DNA from: Salvelinus alpinus
Lineage: Eukaryota > Chordata > Actinopteri > Salmoniformes > Salmonidae
NCBI RefSeq assembly: GCF_045679555.1
Contig: NC_092100.1
Coordinates: forward strand, 32,365,106-32,429,105
DNA length: 64,000 nt
Direction of reading: 5' to 3'
Positions 47,367 through 58,324 of the stretch are shown here, one piece after another. Position 1 is the stretch's first letter. Each line of letters opens with the position of its first letter. A program made the translations under genes and the position numbers. Below the pieces are notes generated by a model. The model did not search any database and had not been told where the DNA came from. It saw only the letters and a list, made by a program, of their open reading frames with translations.

Positions 47367-50300
47367 TCAACAGAAACAATCACAGACAACATCATATTGA
47401 TCCTCCATAAGCATTTTAAAATGGGCAAGGGACACCAGAGTGTCTAACTTAAGTTGGATCTGCAGTTTGTTCCATGAATAAGGTGCAAAGGAACTGAAGG
47501 CAGTCCTACCCAACTCTGTGGAGACCGCAGGAGTCTCTAATGTAATCCACATCTGTGATCTGGTTTTAAAATTAGTACATCTTGTGGAAATTAATGATGA
47601 TATATATGGAGGTAGTTTTAAAAGAAGTGCTTTATAAATAAACAAGAGAGCATGTTGCTCTCGCCTCACAGATAGAGAGACCCAACCCACATGTTGATAT
47701 AGGATACAGTGATGAGTTCTGTAACTATCACCCGTGATAAACCTGAGTGCACAATGGTAAATAGCATCCAGTGGTTTTAATGTGTTTGCCGATGCATGCA
47801 TATAGATAATATCACCATAATCTAAAACGGACATAAAAGTAGCCTGCACAATTTTTTTCCTATTTACAGAGGACAGACAAGCCCTGTTTCTGTAAAGGAA
47901 TCCTATCTTGAATTTGAGCTTTTTTCCCAATTCAGTAACATGTTTTTTTAAAAGAAAGCCTATCATCTAACCATACCCCTAAGTATTTATATGCAGAGAC
48001 CTTATTGATTTGAGTACCATCCAAGCTAGTGATTACAAACGTGTTTCTAACTGAGAGTTTAGACCTAGAAAAAAACATGACATTTGTTTTCTTAGCGTTT
48101 AAAACAAGTTTAAGCTGTAAAAGAGACCCCTGTAGTATCCTAAAATCAGACTCCAACTGCATTAAAGCTTGGTCCGCTGTTGGAGCAATAGAGTACATCA
48201 CTGTGTCATCTGCATATAAATGGAATTTACAATATCTGACATCATCACCAATGTTGTTTATATAAAGTGAGAACAATAGTGGGCCAATTATTGAACCCTG
48301 AGGGACCCCTTTAAGTAACTGTAAGGGGTCAGACTTGACCCCATCGACCATGACGGCTTGAGTTCTATCTTTAAGATAGTCATAAAACCATCGGCAGGCA
48401 TCAGTGCCCAGTCCTATAGATGACAGCTTACTCAACAGGATAGCATGGTCTACAGTGTCAAAAGCTTTTGACAAATCTACAAACAACGCAGCACAGTGCT
48501 TTCTATCGTCTAAGGCATTTGCAATATCATTTACAACAAGCATAGTGGCCGATGTGGTACTGTGTTTAGATCTAAAACCAGATTGATTGGTACTAAGAAT
48601 ACTGTTAGCAGAAAGAAAAGATTGTAACTGTTTGTTGACTATAGATTCTAAAATCTTTACCAGACAAGGGAGCCTAGAAATGGGTCGATAGTTATCCAAA
48701 TCACTACCGTCACCTCCCTTATGTAATGGCAGAACAAAAGCTGCTTTCCACACCTTAGGGATATTTCCTGTGCTTAATGTTAGATTAAAAATGTGTGTTA
48801 CTGAACCAGCAACAATAGGTGCAGCACACTTAAGTAAGTACGGGTCTAAATTGTCAGCGCCTAAGGATTTCTTAGTATCAATGGCACACAGGGCAATTAG
48901 AACCTCTGCTTCAGTTATTTTCTGGAAACTAAAAACAGGGTTACCATTTTTCAGAGTAACGGTTGAAAAGCAAGACGAAAAATCAACTAACTGGCCAGTA
49001 CCACAAAGTCCACTTTTCCTTTCAAATAAAAAACCAGCAGAGATGAAATGCTTATTAAAAGCATCACAAATATCATTTTTTTCAGTTAGAATACAGAAGT
49101 CTGAGGTAATTTGCTTAGGAAGAGAAACAGCAGAATTCCCCCGTTTCAGTGAATTAACGGTTTTCCAGAATTTTGCAGGATCTCCTGCAGAATCTGTCAT
49201 AGCATTAAGGAAGTAATTTGATTTTGCCTTTTTGACAGCTGCAGTACATTTATTTCTCAATTGCCTAAAAAACAGCCAATCAGCTGGAGTACCTGTTTTC
49301 CTCGCCAAGGCCCAGGCCCGATTCTTTTGCAGGAAAAGACCTGACAATTCAGGAGAGAACCAAGAACTGGTTCGGTTTCTTACTCTGTGATTCTTAAGCG
49401 GGGCATGTTTATCAGACATAGAAGTAACAATAGAAGAGAAAAAAGCAAGGGCTAAAACCGGGTCCAGAAAGCAGCAAGTGGATAAAAGCTCAGAGTGATA
49501 TAAGTCAAGGATAAAAGCTTGCTGTGAGAAATGTTTATAATTTCTCTTAGAGATTATACAGGGATCAGAGTGTTTCAGCCTGGTATCTCTAATACAAGCA
49601 ATAGGGCAGTGGTCACTGATATCATTTGCAAAAACCCCACTGGCTGTGTATTTATGGGGGGTATTTGTTAGAATAATGTCTAGTAGAGTGGATTTTACTG
49701 GGTTCTTAAAGTTGGGACGGGTTGGTTTAGTTATCAGCTGAGTTAGATTTAGCTCAGTACAAATGCCTTTTAATTTATCGGATACTGGTGAGAGCCAATC
49801 CAGGTTAAAATCTCCCAAAATCAGTAATTCAGAGTTTGCATAATTAGACAGTATATCAGATAATTTGCATAGAGTACAAGGAGGAGCTGAGGGGGGGCGA
49901 TATACCCCTGCTAGAGTTAAATGAGCATTATTACCAAGTACCACGTTTAAAACTAGACATTCATATTGCTTTGAGACAGAGGTTGATATGGACACAGAGA
50001 CATTTAAGCAGCATTTAACATAAATCGCAATACCACCACCTCTACCAACTCTATCAGTTCTATAAATATTGTATCCAATCAACTGAACATCTGAATCTGG
50101 CACAGAATCACACAGCCACGATTCAGATACAATCAGAACGTCAACATTTGATTGTGAGACCAAAATTTCAATAAAGTCCAACTTTTGGATCAGGCTTCTA
50201 GCATTCAAATGAATTATTCCAATACCATTGCTACGGGAATTCATATCAGATGGAGTATCCAAGGTAGCACCTGAAGCTGCACTGGATGAGCAATAAACCA

Positions 50301-50496
50301 TTTTCGAGCTATTGACAGAGCTCAATTTTATGGGGACAAGATTACTACTAACAATACCTCTCTGCATGTGAGTAGTATTCGCAATACGGTGATTGGACAA
50401 TAATCTAGGAATTGCAGAAAGGTTGTTAACTGTAGTTTGTTCCATATTTGCAATTGAGGAACTAATTAATGAAACTGGGAGAGGAGCATTGAACAT
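47367..50496 (-). CDS. LINE ORF2: endonuclease and reverse transcriptase, one frameshift
   Basis: The frame from the ATG at 50496 encodes 854 residues. AP-type endonuclease: Asn98 (HLNARSL), Glu125 (VSESWL), Tyr199, Asp229/Asn231 (GDFNLD), Asp295/His296 (SDHCPI). Reverse transcriptase: LFVDLSKAFDTVDH at 671-684, VPQGSIIGPLL, and YADD at 761-764. It stops after LSFKKTCY at 47932 because of a one-base change in an A7 run at 47942-47952. The next frame (down to 47367) continues with KKHVTELGKKLKFKIGFLYR and the rest of the C-terminus. The enzyme would nick DNA and copy element RNA there. Apart from the shift, all catalytic residues are present. Confidence 0.9.
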
Positions 50497-50550
50497 AGTC
50501 TGATAGGGGAGCGTACAATCCCAAAAGTCAACCCCCGAGAATACACAACG

Positions 50551-51666
50551 TCAGGTATCAAAGGCTCTACATGAGGCAAGAGTAAGAGACATGTTGGTGG
50601 AGAGGATGCTGGAGCCATACCTGTTAAGATGTAAATTGTCCCGAAGAAATAGACCTGGTCGGTCTGTAAAAGCTGCAAAGTTATCCACAAAAGGAATTCC
50701 CATCGTGCAGCAGTATCCCTTAAGCCAGGTGTGTAATTGGCGAATACGACTAAAAACCATATCTGTGTAGCGTGGGGATGGAAATGGACCGGAAACAACA
50801 CACTGCTTCCCAGATTCCAGCAGCGTATTTATCAATGTTTTAAAATCGTCTCTCAATTTCTCTGATTGCTGGAGTTTAATGTCATTTGACCCAACATGGA
50901 CAATGACAGTTGAAGCGGCGGAGTGCTTGCTAATAAGTAGCGGTAGCATGGAATCTAGGTCAGAGATCCTAGCGCCAGGGTAGCAGAAGGTCTCAGCTTT
51001 CCGGATTGAAACGTTTCGGACCATGGATGAACCCACCACGAGAACGGAAGGACTACAGATGGGTTTATTGGGTAAATGACGGGGCCTCTCCCGGGTGATC
51101 TGCCTCCTAGCAGGTTGAGGGGGGCTAGCAGCTGAGACTGACGACCTAGTGGCAGGCAAGGAGCGCAGATGAGTGTGCTTGGGCACTTCCACCTGAGAGT
51201 GAGATGGCAGCAGTAGAGATGAAGCGGAGGGACCCTGTACAGTATGATTGGAATGCACTTCCAGGTCTTCCAGGACCTTGAGTCTCCTCCCCAATTGTAG
51301 CACCTCCGAAACATTTGATGGATTCCGTTTCCTGGAGTGCTTTCCTCCCCGGACAGCAATCCAGGCATCCTGAGGCGGAGTAGAAGGGGTGGAACAGACC
51401 AGGCCCTTCGGTTTAGCTCCTAGTCTGGGCCATGGCTCATTTAAGGGAACCGAATGGAGTTTCTCAGTTACAGGCTCCCCAGAAGTGGAGGTGCCGAGCC
51501 AGGGGCAGGTGACGTCGTCGATTTTGGAGGTGGTTTGTATAACCATGGAGTCCAGGAGTTCTTCGTCCTCCTTGATCTGGCGCAAGACAGATACTCTCCC
51601 CTCCAGCTCAGCGACTCTCTGGCTCAGGTACTGGCAGGTGGTACATCCAGGGGTGAGCGAAGCCAT
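50551..51666 (-). CDS. LINE ORF1 with SGNH/GDSL esterase-like domain
   Basis: 371 residues. The N-terminus has CTTC and a leucine-rich coiled-coil segment (QRVAELEGRVSVLRQIKE, residues 17-34). A basic linker follows. Residues 206-371 form an SGNH hydrolase fold: block I VLVVGSSMVRN with Ser213/214, Gly231 in CYPGARISDL, Asn261 in VHVGSNDI, and Asp343-x-x-His346 in RDNLHLNRYG. All four catalytic blocks are present. CR1/L2-type LINEs are known for such an esterase in ORF1, thought to aid RNA or membrane association. No stops. Confidence 0.88.
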   Translation of the reverse strand: MASLTPGCTTCQYLSQRVAELEGRVSVLRQIKEDEELLDSMVIQTTSKIDDVTCPWLGTSTSGEPVTEKLHSVPLNEPWPRLGAKPKGLVCSTPSTPPQDAWIAVRGGKHSRKRNPSNVSEVLQLGRRLKVLEDLEVHSNHTVQGPSASSLLLPSHSQVEVPKHTHLRSLPATRSSVSAASPPQPARRQITRERPRHLPNKPICSPSVLVVGSSMVRNVSIRKAETFCYPGARISDLDSMLPLLISKHSAASTVIVHVGSNDIKLQQSEKLRDDFKTLINTLLESGKQCVVSGPFPSPRYTDMVFSRIRQLHTWLKGYCCTMGIPFVDNFAAFTDRPGLFLRDNLHLNRYGSSILSTNMSLTLASCRAFDT

Positions 51667-53266
51667 GAGAGACAGGTGGGTTTGGGCCCGGAGGCTAGCA
51701 GTTAGCAGTTTGTTTTTAGCCTAAAGCCAGCTTTTTGCCGAACTTTTCCAGAGAGAAAAAACACCGTGGAGCGAGATTCCGGGACAAGAGAGAGTGGTCC
51801 TAGCTGGTAAAAGTTAACCGCGATGCGGGATCCATGCAAAAACACGTTCGGTATTTATGATTAACAAAGATTGGTTATGTTTTAGTTAAAAATAACAAAC
51901 CGAGTTTTTCCAGCATACAGTGTTCAGAAGCGCACTCTGATGACGTGTTGCTTCATACTCATCGCCAAACCCACTGGCTCCAGGTCATCTACAAGACCCT
52001 GCTAGGTAAAGTCCCCCCTTATCTCAGCTCGCTGGTCACCATAGCAGCACCCACCTGTGGCACGCGCTCCAGCAGGTATATCTCTCTGGTCACCCCCAAA
52101 GCCAATTCCTCCTTATAATTTAGCCCAAACAACTACCTCTTCCCCTACTGTATTTATTTATTTTGCTCCTTTGCACCCCATTATTTATATTTCTACTTTG
52201 CACATTCTTCCACTGCAAATCTACCATTCCAGTGTTTTACTTGCTATATTGTATTTACTTCGCCACCATGGCCTTTTGCCTTTACCGCCCTTATCTCACC
52301 TCATTTGCTCACATTGTATATAGACTTATTTTTCTACTGTATTATTGACTGTATGTTTTGTTTATTCCATGTGTAACTCTGTGTTGTTGTATGTGTCGAA
52401 CTGCTTTGCTTTATCTTGGCCAGGTCACAATTGTAAATGAGAACTTGTTCTCAACTTGCCTACCTGGTTAAAAAAATAAGAAGAAGAAGAACATCCAATA
52501 GTCAAAGGTATATGAAATACAAATGGTATAGAGAGAAATAGTCCTATAATTCCTATAATAACCTCAGCCTAAAACTTCTTATCTAGGAATATTGAAGACT
52601 CATGTTAAAAGGAACCACCAGCTTTCATATGTTCTCATGTTCTGAGCAAGGAACTTAAACGTTAGCTTTTTTACATGGCACATATTGCACTTTTACTTTC
52701 TTCTCCAACACTTTGTTTTTGCATTATTTCAACCAAATTGAACATGTTTCATTATTTATTTGAGTCTAAATTGATTTGAATGATGTATTATATTAAGTTC
52801 AAATAAAAGTGTTCATTCAGTATTGTTGTAATTGTCATTATTACAAATAAATAAATATATATATATCTTTTTTTTTTTTTATTATCGGCCGATTAATCGG
52901 TATCGGCTTTTTTAGGTCCCCCAATAATCGGTATCGGCGTTGAAAAATCCTATTCGGTCGACCTCTAGTTGAGATGTGTCTGTTACTTGAACTCTGTGAA
53001 GCATTTGTTTAGGCTGCAATTTCTGAGGCTGGTAACTCTAATTAACATCCTCTGCAGCAGAGGTAACTCTTGGTCTTCATTTCCTGTGGTGGTCCTCATG
53101 AGAGCCAGTTTTATTATAGCGCTTGACGGTTTTTGCAACTGCACTACAAGAAACTTTCAAAGTTCTTGAAGTTTTCCGGATTGACTGACCTACAATGTAG
53201 AAAATAGTACAAATAAAGAAAAACTCTGGACTGAGTAGGTGTGTCCACACTTTGACTGGTACTGTA

Positions 53267-53543
53267 TATTTTTTTACTGCAGCCTCCAACCAAAGGAGGA
53301 TTCAGCAGTCCACTCTCAATGAGTGTAGACAGCCTGCTGCTGCCTGCTGTCGCTCTGCTAATCATCAGATGGGGGGAGGAGAGGAGGTAGGGGGGACGTG
53401 GGTAACTGGGGAGCCCTGCCTTGTTTGGGTAACTGATTAATACAAAATTAAGAATTTCTTCATAAATGTGACTGGTCAATTGTGTGAGTCAGGGGCTGGG
53501 CCCAAGCCTTTACGGGGCCCAAGAGGCAACAAAAAGATATTTG
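53267..53543. other. Short unassigned stretch
   Basis: No gene recognised between the Tc1 end and the next element. Confidence 0.4.
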
Positions 53544-53651
53544 TATACTTAACAAAAACATAAATGCAACATGTAATGTGCTTGTCCAATGTTTCATGAA
53601 TGAGCTGAGAAAGAAGATCACAGCAATGTCCCATACACCCAAGGGAAAGGG

Positions 53652-53899
53652 GGGTACCTAGTTAGTTGTACAACTGAAATCCTTCAACTGAAATGTGTCT
53701 TCCACATTTAACTCTCTGAATCAGAGCGGTGCGGGGGGCTGCCTTAATCAACATCCACGGCGCCCGGGGAACAGTGGGTTAACTGCCTTGCTCAGGGGCA
53801 GAACGCCAGATTTTTACCTTGTCAGCTCGGGGATTTGATCTAGCAACCTTTCGGTTACTGGCCCAACGCTCTAACCACTAGGATACCTGCCACTCAAAT
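53652..53899 (-). mobile_element. tRNA-derived SINE with 10-base target duplication
   Basis: The duplication AGGGAAAGGG flanks it at 53642-53651 and 53900-53909. On the minus strand the head contains a tRNA-like region: CTAGTGGTTAGAGCGTTGGG (A-box) and GGTTGCTAGATCAAATCC (B-box). The body has GAGCAAGGCAGTTAACCCAC and the 3' part ends near GTACAACTAACTAGGTACCC. It is of the common salmonid SINE type also seen in part at 21765-21905. Confidence 0.85.
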
Positions 53900-53956
53900 A
53901 GGGAAAGGGAAAGCTTATTTCTCTCAAATGTTGTGGACAAATGTGTTACGTCCCTG

Positions 53957-55785
53957 TTAACCTTTCACGGCTACTAACCCCGGATCCGGGAGCACCCCCC
54001 ACCCCCCACACACTGATTAGCATAGATAGCATAGCTTCAGAAGTAGATAGTAGCATCTAAATATCATTAAATCACAAGTCCAAGACACCAGATGAAAGAT
54101 ACAGATCTTGTGAATAAAGCCACCATTTCAGATTTTTAAAATGTTTTACAGGGAAGACAAAATATGTAAATCTATTAGCTAAACACGTTAGCAAAATACA
54201 CCACTATTCTAACTCCATCAGTTTCTTACTCCTTCAGGTGCTATCACCAATTCGGCTCAACTAAGATATTGATATCCACTAACCAAGAAAAAACCTCTTC
54301 AGATGACAGTCTGATAACATATTCATGGTATAGGATAGTTTTTGTTAGAAAAAAGTGCATATTTCAGGTAGAAATCACAGTTTACAATTGCACCGACCAT
54401 CGCAAATCGACTAGAATTACTAGATAGAGCAACGTGTATGACCAATTTACTCATCATAAAACATTTCATAAGAATAGACAAAGCATAGCAATGGAAAGAC
54501 CCAGATCTTGTGATTCCAGACAATATTTCAGATTTTCTAAGCGTTTTACAGCGAAAACACAATAAATCGATAAGTTAGCATACTACATGTGAAAACGTTA
54601 CCAGAGCATCGATTCCAGCCAAAGAGCGCTATAACGTAATCACCGCCAAAAGATATTAATTTTTTCACTAACCTTCTCAGAATTCTTCCGATGACACTCC
54701 TGTAACATCATTTTACAACATACATATACAGTTTGTTCGAAAAGGTGCATATTTAGCCATACAAAACCGTGGTTACACAATAAAAATACTAGGAAATCAA
54801 GCCTCAATATGTCTGACGTCATCTATCAGAGTGATCTAGTTTAATTGAAAGCTAATCATATACTTGACTAAAAAATACAGGGTAGACAGGAATCGAAAGA
54901 CAAATTAGTTCTTAATGCAACCGCTGATTTACATTTTTTAAATTATCCTTACTTTTCAATACAGGGTTCGCCAAGTGAAGCTATACCAAACAAAATGGCG
55001 ATATATGCGTTTAAAATATTTCGACAGAAACACGGTTTATCATATTAAATATTGCTTACTTTGAGCTGATCTTCCATCATATTCTTGGGCAATGTATCCT
55101 TTCTATGTTATAAACGTCTTTTGGTCGATAGATGTCCTCTGTCCTTCGAAATGTCCATCACCAACGACCGACACCCTAAAACGTGTCCAAACTTTCAGAG
55201 TGCACGACAAAGAAATTCCTCAAAATCGCACTAAACGGATATAAATTGATATAAAACGGTTCAAATTCACTACATTATGATGTTTTTAACAACTATAACG
55301 ACTGAAAACATGACCGGAGAAATACTGCTGGTTAGAAAACGATTTGGAACGAGGCAGGTCCGATGGCCTTCACGCTTGAGGCGCACGTTGAGAAAGGGGG
55401 GTCTCTGTACATTTTTGTCATTTATAATGGCTGTGAACGTCCCATCGACTTCATTGAAAACGTGATGACGTACAGACACCCAGAGGAAGACGTAGGCAGT
55501 GTCGGTTTCTTCATAGCATTCACTGTGGCCTTATAAACAGACCCCAGATCAGAGGTAAACATTTCTGAAATCTGAACCCTGTCATGAAAAGTGCTGTAGA
55601 AATTGTTCTGTACCACTCAGAGACAAAATTTCAACTCCTATAGAAACTATAGACTGTTTTCTATCCAATAATAACAATAATATGCATATTGTACGATCAA
55701 GAATTTAGCACGAGGCAGTTTAATTTGGAGACACAAATATGCTAATGCGGAACAGCACCCCCTATAGTTGCAAGAAGTTTTAACT
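53957..55785. mobile_element. 1.8-kb TTAA-flanked non-autonomous element
   Basis: Left boundary CCCTG-TTAA-CCTTTCACGGCTA and right boundary TTGCAAGAAGTT-TTAA-CTGAG. The flanking Tc1 sequence continues across it (GTCCCTG ... CTGAGCATTT), so both edges are well placed. The interior is AT-rich and repeats some of its own phrases (CCAGATCTTGTGATTCCAGA versus CAGATCTTGTGAATAAAGCC; ATTTCAGATTTT twice). No frame over 85 codons is convincing. piggyBac or Kolobok by its TTAA target. Confidence 0.75.
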
Positions 55786-56302
55786 GAGCATTTTATCCTT
55801 TGTCAAGATAATATCTTCACCTGACAGGTGTGGCATATCAAGAAGCTGATTAAACAGCATGATCATTACACAGGTGCACCCTGTGCTGGAGACAATAGAA
55901 GGCCACTTTAAAATGTGCTGAGGAGTATTTCTGTCTGTAATAAAGTCATTTTGTGGGGAAAACTCATTCTGATTGGCTGGGCCTGGCTCCCCAGTGGGTA
56001 GCCCTCCTAGGCCCACCCATTGCTGCACCCCTGTCCAGTCATGTGAAATCCATAGATTAGGGCCTAATTAATGTATTTAATTTACTGATTTCCTTATATG
56101 AACTGTAACTCAGCAAAATATTTGAAATTGCTGCATGTTGTTGCCTTATATTTTGGTTCAGTATAAATACATATATATATTTTTATCCAACCACAGGAGC
56201 CCACTCTCAATGTTGAAAATACACCAGAGAGCATAATTTAGCCACAGAAGATCAATAGTTTCTAATAAATAACTGTAGATACAATTTTATCCCGAGCACA
56301 TA

Positions 56303-56503
56303 CAGGTAACTTCCAAAATAAAGGAAACACCAAAATAGCGTCTTAAAATGGTCTTTGCCAGAACAGCTTCAATGCGCCTTGGCATAGATTCTACAAGTGG
56401 ACCTAAACCATGGCAGGAAATTGCACCCCTAATAAAACACCAAATACCAACATCACTTGTATCCCTCATTTATTCAAGTGTTTCCTTTATTTTGGCAGTT
56501 ACC
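56303..56503. mobile_element. Tc1-like MITE, about 200 bases
   Basis: Inverted ends AGGTAACTTCCAAAATAAAG and GTGTTTCCTTTATTTTGGCA then GTTACC. The minus strand retains a trace of transposase (PRRIEAVLAKT, cf. RRIEAVLRAK-type text). No coding capacity. Confidence 0.8.
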
Positions 56504-56565
56504 AATTGCCTACAGTCGGGAAGGCCACAATTGCCAAATATACTGCTTGTTGCGTTGTAGACATA

Positions 56566-56706
56566 GACATATAATCCATAGATGGGTTTTGGAACCTCTT
56601 ACCCTGGCAATTTGAATATTAAACTAATGGGTACACTAGCAATGGCTGCCATTCCTAACTTGAATGGGAACTGCCATCTATGGATTATACTGTATTTCTA
56701 TGGTTG
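56566..56706. repeat. Inverted repeat, about 28-base arms
   Basis: ATATAATCCATAGATGG near 56570-56586 pairs with CCATCTATGGATTATA near 56674-56689, with weaker pairing outward. A short foldback MITE of unknown family. Confidence 0.6.
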
Positions 56707-58324
56707 GCTGCGGGTATCTGCTGGCCTTTACCAAATTTCTAAATAGAATCACGGGGAAAATGTACAGTTTGGAAAGCAAATGCCTAATACTGAAAAAAGA
56801 AGAGGAATCTGTCTGTAGAAACATTTATTTTATTTTATTCGCAACAACTCCCATTTTGTTTTTGCAAAAAGCAGCACTGTTTTTCAAAGTAGCTCATCTT
56901 GAGATAGGCTATTGCCAAGACGAGCGCATCGGCCATCACCGTGACTAGTAGCCTATGGCTTCATCTGCATCATTAGGTGAGTCAGTGTGCCACTGGAAAT
57001 GTTATTTAGTAACCTACTGATATACTGTATATATATATATTTCCTTCTATTATTGTATAATCTGTGTCACTTCATTGGCCTGGGCTGTTGTTTATTTGAA
57101 TTCAAGACCAGATTGATCTCATTTCTGTCATTTGTGTGGGGTGTTAAAAAAGATTCAGCTATTGTCTTCTGTCATGTAAATTACGTAGAATTGCATGAAA
57201 TGCGTTGAAAAAAAATAGTTTTTCTTCACGTTCCCCATGTGTGGATATCCTAAAAACAACTCTGCTCAACAGTAGGATATGCCACATCGCAAATGTTATT
57301 ATGGCTTAATTATAAAGGGGCTTTTTCATCAACAGTAAATTTACCATGCATCGAATTGCATCTTGTTGCATGGATTCGTGTACAGAAATGTATGGTGTAC
57401 CGGGAAGTGGGGGCTATAAAAAAAACTAAGCCCCGGGGCATTTGATTTCTTAGTCCAATCCTGCCTGACCCTCAGCTAAATTCATAGATACAGCACTATG
57501 ATATTCCCGCTGACATCATGGTGGCCTTGTGTCTCAAGAGATGAATCAAAGAGCAGTCACAGAGTATGTCAAAGTCCTGAATATCTGTTTACACAACACG
57601 TTCTGTGGATTGTGCTGTGCTGTACCTCAAGGCCAACTATCAGGCTGCTAGAGAGATGATGGAATCGATGCTTTGAGAGAGACTTTGATAAGAGAATGTT
57701 GTCACTGATTTCTCAGTGGATGTTATTCTAGTTATGCCCAAGCCTTTATTACAAAACAGTTAATACTTGTAGTAAGCTGACAAGTGACATTCCAGCAACT
57801 CCAACTCTGTTTGAAGGTCTTGTGTTCTCATCAGCACGGAAAGAGAAGGCAAGGACAGACAAGACGAATGACATCAACGGTGAGGCGATATTTCCAGGGA
57901 CGTGTGATTGAGACAAATGGGGCTTGTTACATTAGCAGGGATACTGAATCCTGTCCCCCACAGATCCAGGGGAGATAGAGCTGAAACTAGAGGCACCCAA
58001 CCTTTCCAGGGATCAGCGGTGTCATGGAACCTCAGAAAAATAGCTTTCTCAAACAATCCAGTCACTGTCTCACTGCTTTTTCACTCAGCACTTTTGTCTT
58101 GCACCATGCGAGCCCTATTCAGATACCTTGACTTGGTCCACTCCTGTAAGTCCAGAGAGCGAAATGGAGTGTGTGTGAGAGCAAGAAACATTTACAGATC
58201 CATTAATGAAACCCTTCACTATTAGTGTCTTAAGTAACTGAACATTTCCATCACGCATCATTTACCTATAATTATACTAAATGTGCAAAACGATTTGACT
58301 CCAAACACTTGATTGCCATAATTC
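56707..58324. other. Single-copy stretch, nothing recognised
   Basis: Frames at 56664-56948, 56987-57208 and 57908-58225 have no family likeness and no splice support. A short AT repeat lies near 57028-57041. Confidence 0.45.

Larger units (their letters stand above)
47222..51950 (-). mobile_element. Full-length CR1/L2-type LINE with two ORFs and a poly(A) tail
   Basis: The sense strand runs right to left: about 285 bases of 5' leader, ORF1 (51666-50551), a 54-base gap, ORF2 (50496-about 47367), a short 3' UTR, an AATAAAG at about 47248 and a run of about 21 A (plus-strand T at 47222-47243). The host LINE continues on both sides as ...CCCTCGC / TTCATACTC, so the insertion point is exact to a few bases and any target duplication is very short. 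The presence of the whole 5' end is uncommon for LINEs. Confidence 0.9.
45994..52490 (+). mobile_element. 5'-truncated L2-type LINE, split by a second LINE
   Basis: The parts are 45994-47221 and about 51951-52490. The first starts inside the reverse transcriptase palm; the second resumes at CTTCATACTCATCGCCAAAC and ends with the familiar fish 3' end (AATGAGAACTTGTTCTCAAC, CTACCTGGTTAAAAAAATAAG, then AAG repeats). It was inserted into the hAT element. Confidence 0.85.
44827..52967. mobile_element. hAT-superfamily element with exact 8-base duplication
   Basis: Inverted ends TAGAGGTTGACCGATTAATC at the left and CGGTCGACCTCTA at the right, with further CCGATTAATCGG palindromic motifs in both. 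The target duplication GTTGAGAT is perfect at 44819-44826 and 52968-52975; 8 bases is the hAT hallmark. Its own sequence is only 44827-45993 and about 52491-52967 and has no transposase frame, so it is non-autonomous. A B-box-like GGTTCGAGCCC at 45920-45930 sits in the left part. The rest is nested LINEs. Confidence 0.9.
44658..53266 (-). mobile_element. Tc1-like fragment split by an 8.1-kb hAT insertion
   Basis: The two parts are 44658-44826 and 52968-53266. On the minus strand they read, from the right, the terminal TACAGTACCAGTCAAAGTGT, transposase N-terminal text (SIRKTSRTLKVSCSAVAKTV, TGSHEDHHRK) and, across the insertion, [20 protein letters not shown] with [20 protein letters not shown]. 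The left side is cut short against the hAT end at 44657. The remaining catalytic domain is gone. Confidence 0.88.
53544..56165. mobile_element. Non-autonomous Tc1-like element with two nested insertions
   Basis: Inverted ends TATACTTAACAAAAACATAA at the left and TATATTTTGGTTCAGTATA-type (TTATATTTTGGTTCAGTATA) at the right. Its own DNA is 53544-53651, 53910-53956 and about 55786-56165. It retains only terminal regions of a fish Tc1 family and no transposase. It carries a SINE and a TTAA-type element, described separately. Confidence 0.8.

Noticed and set aside
48770..49216. 148-codon plus-strand frame
   Set aside because: Antisense of LINE ORF2.
56664..57208. Two plus-strand frames with hydrophobic segments
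   Set aside because: Overlaps an inverted repeat, AT-rich composition, no splice or family support; most likely chance.
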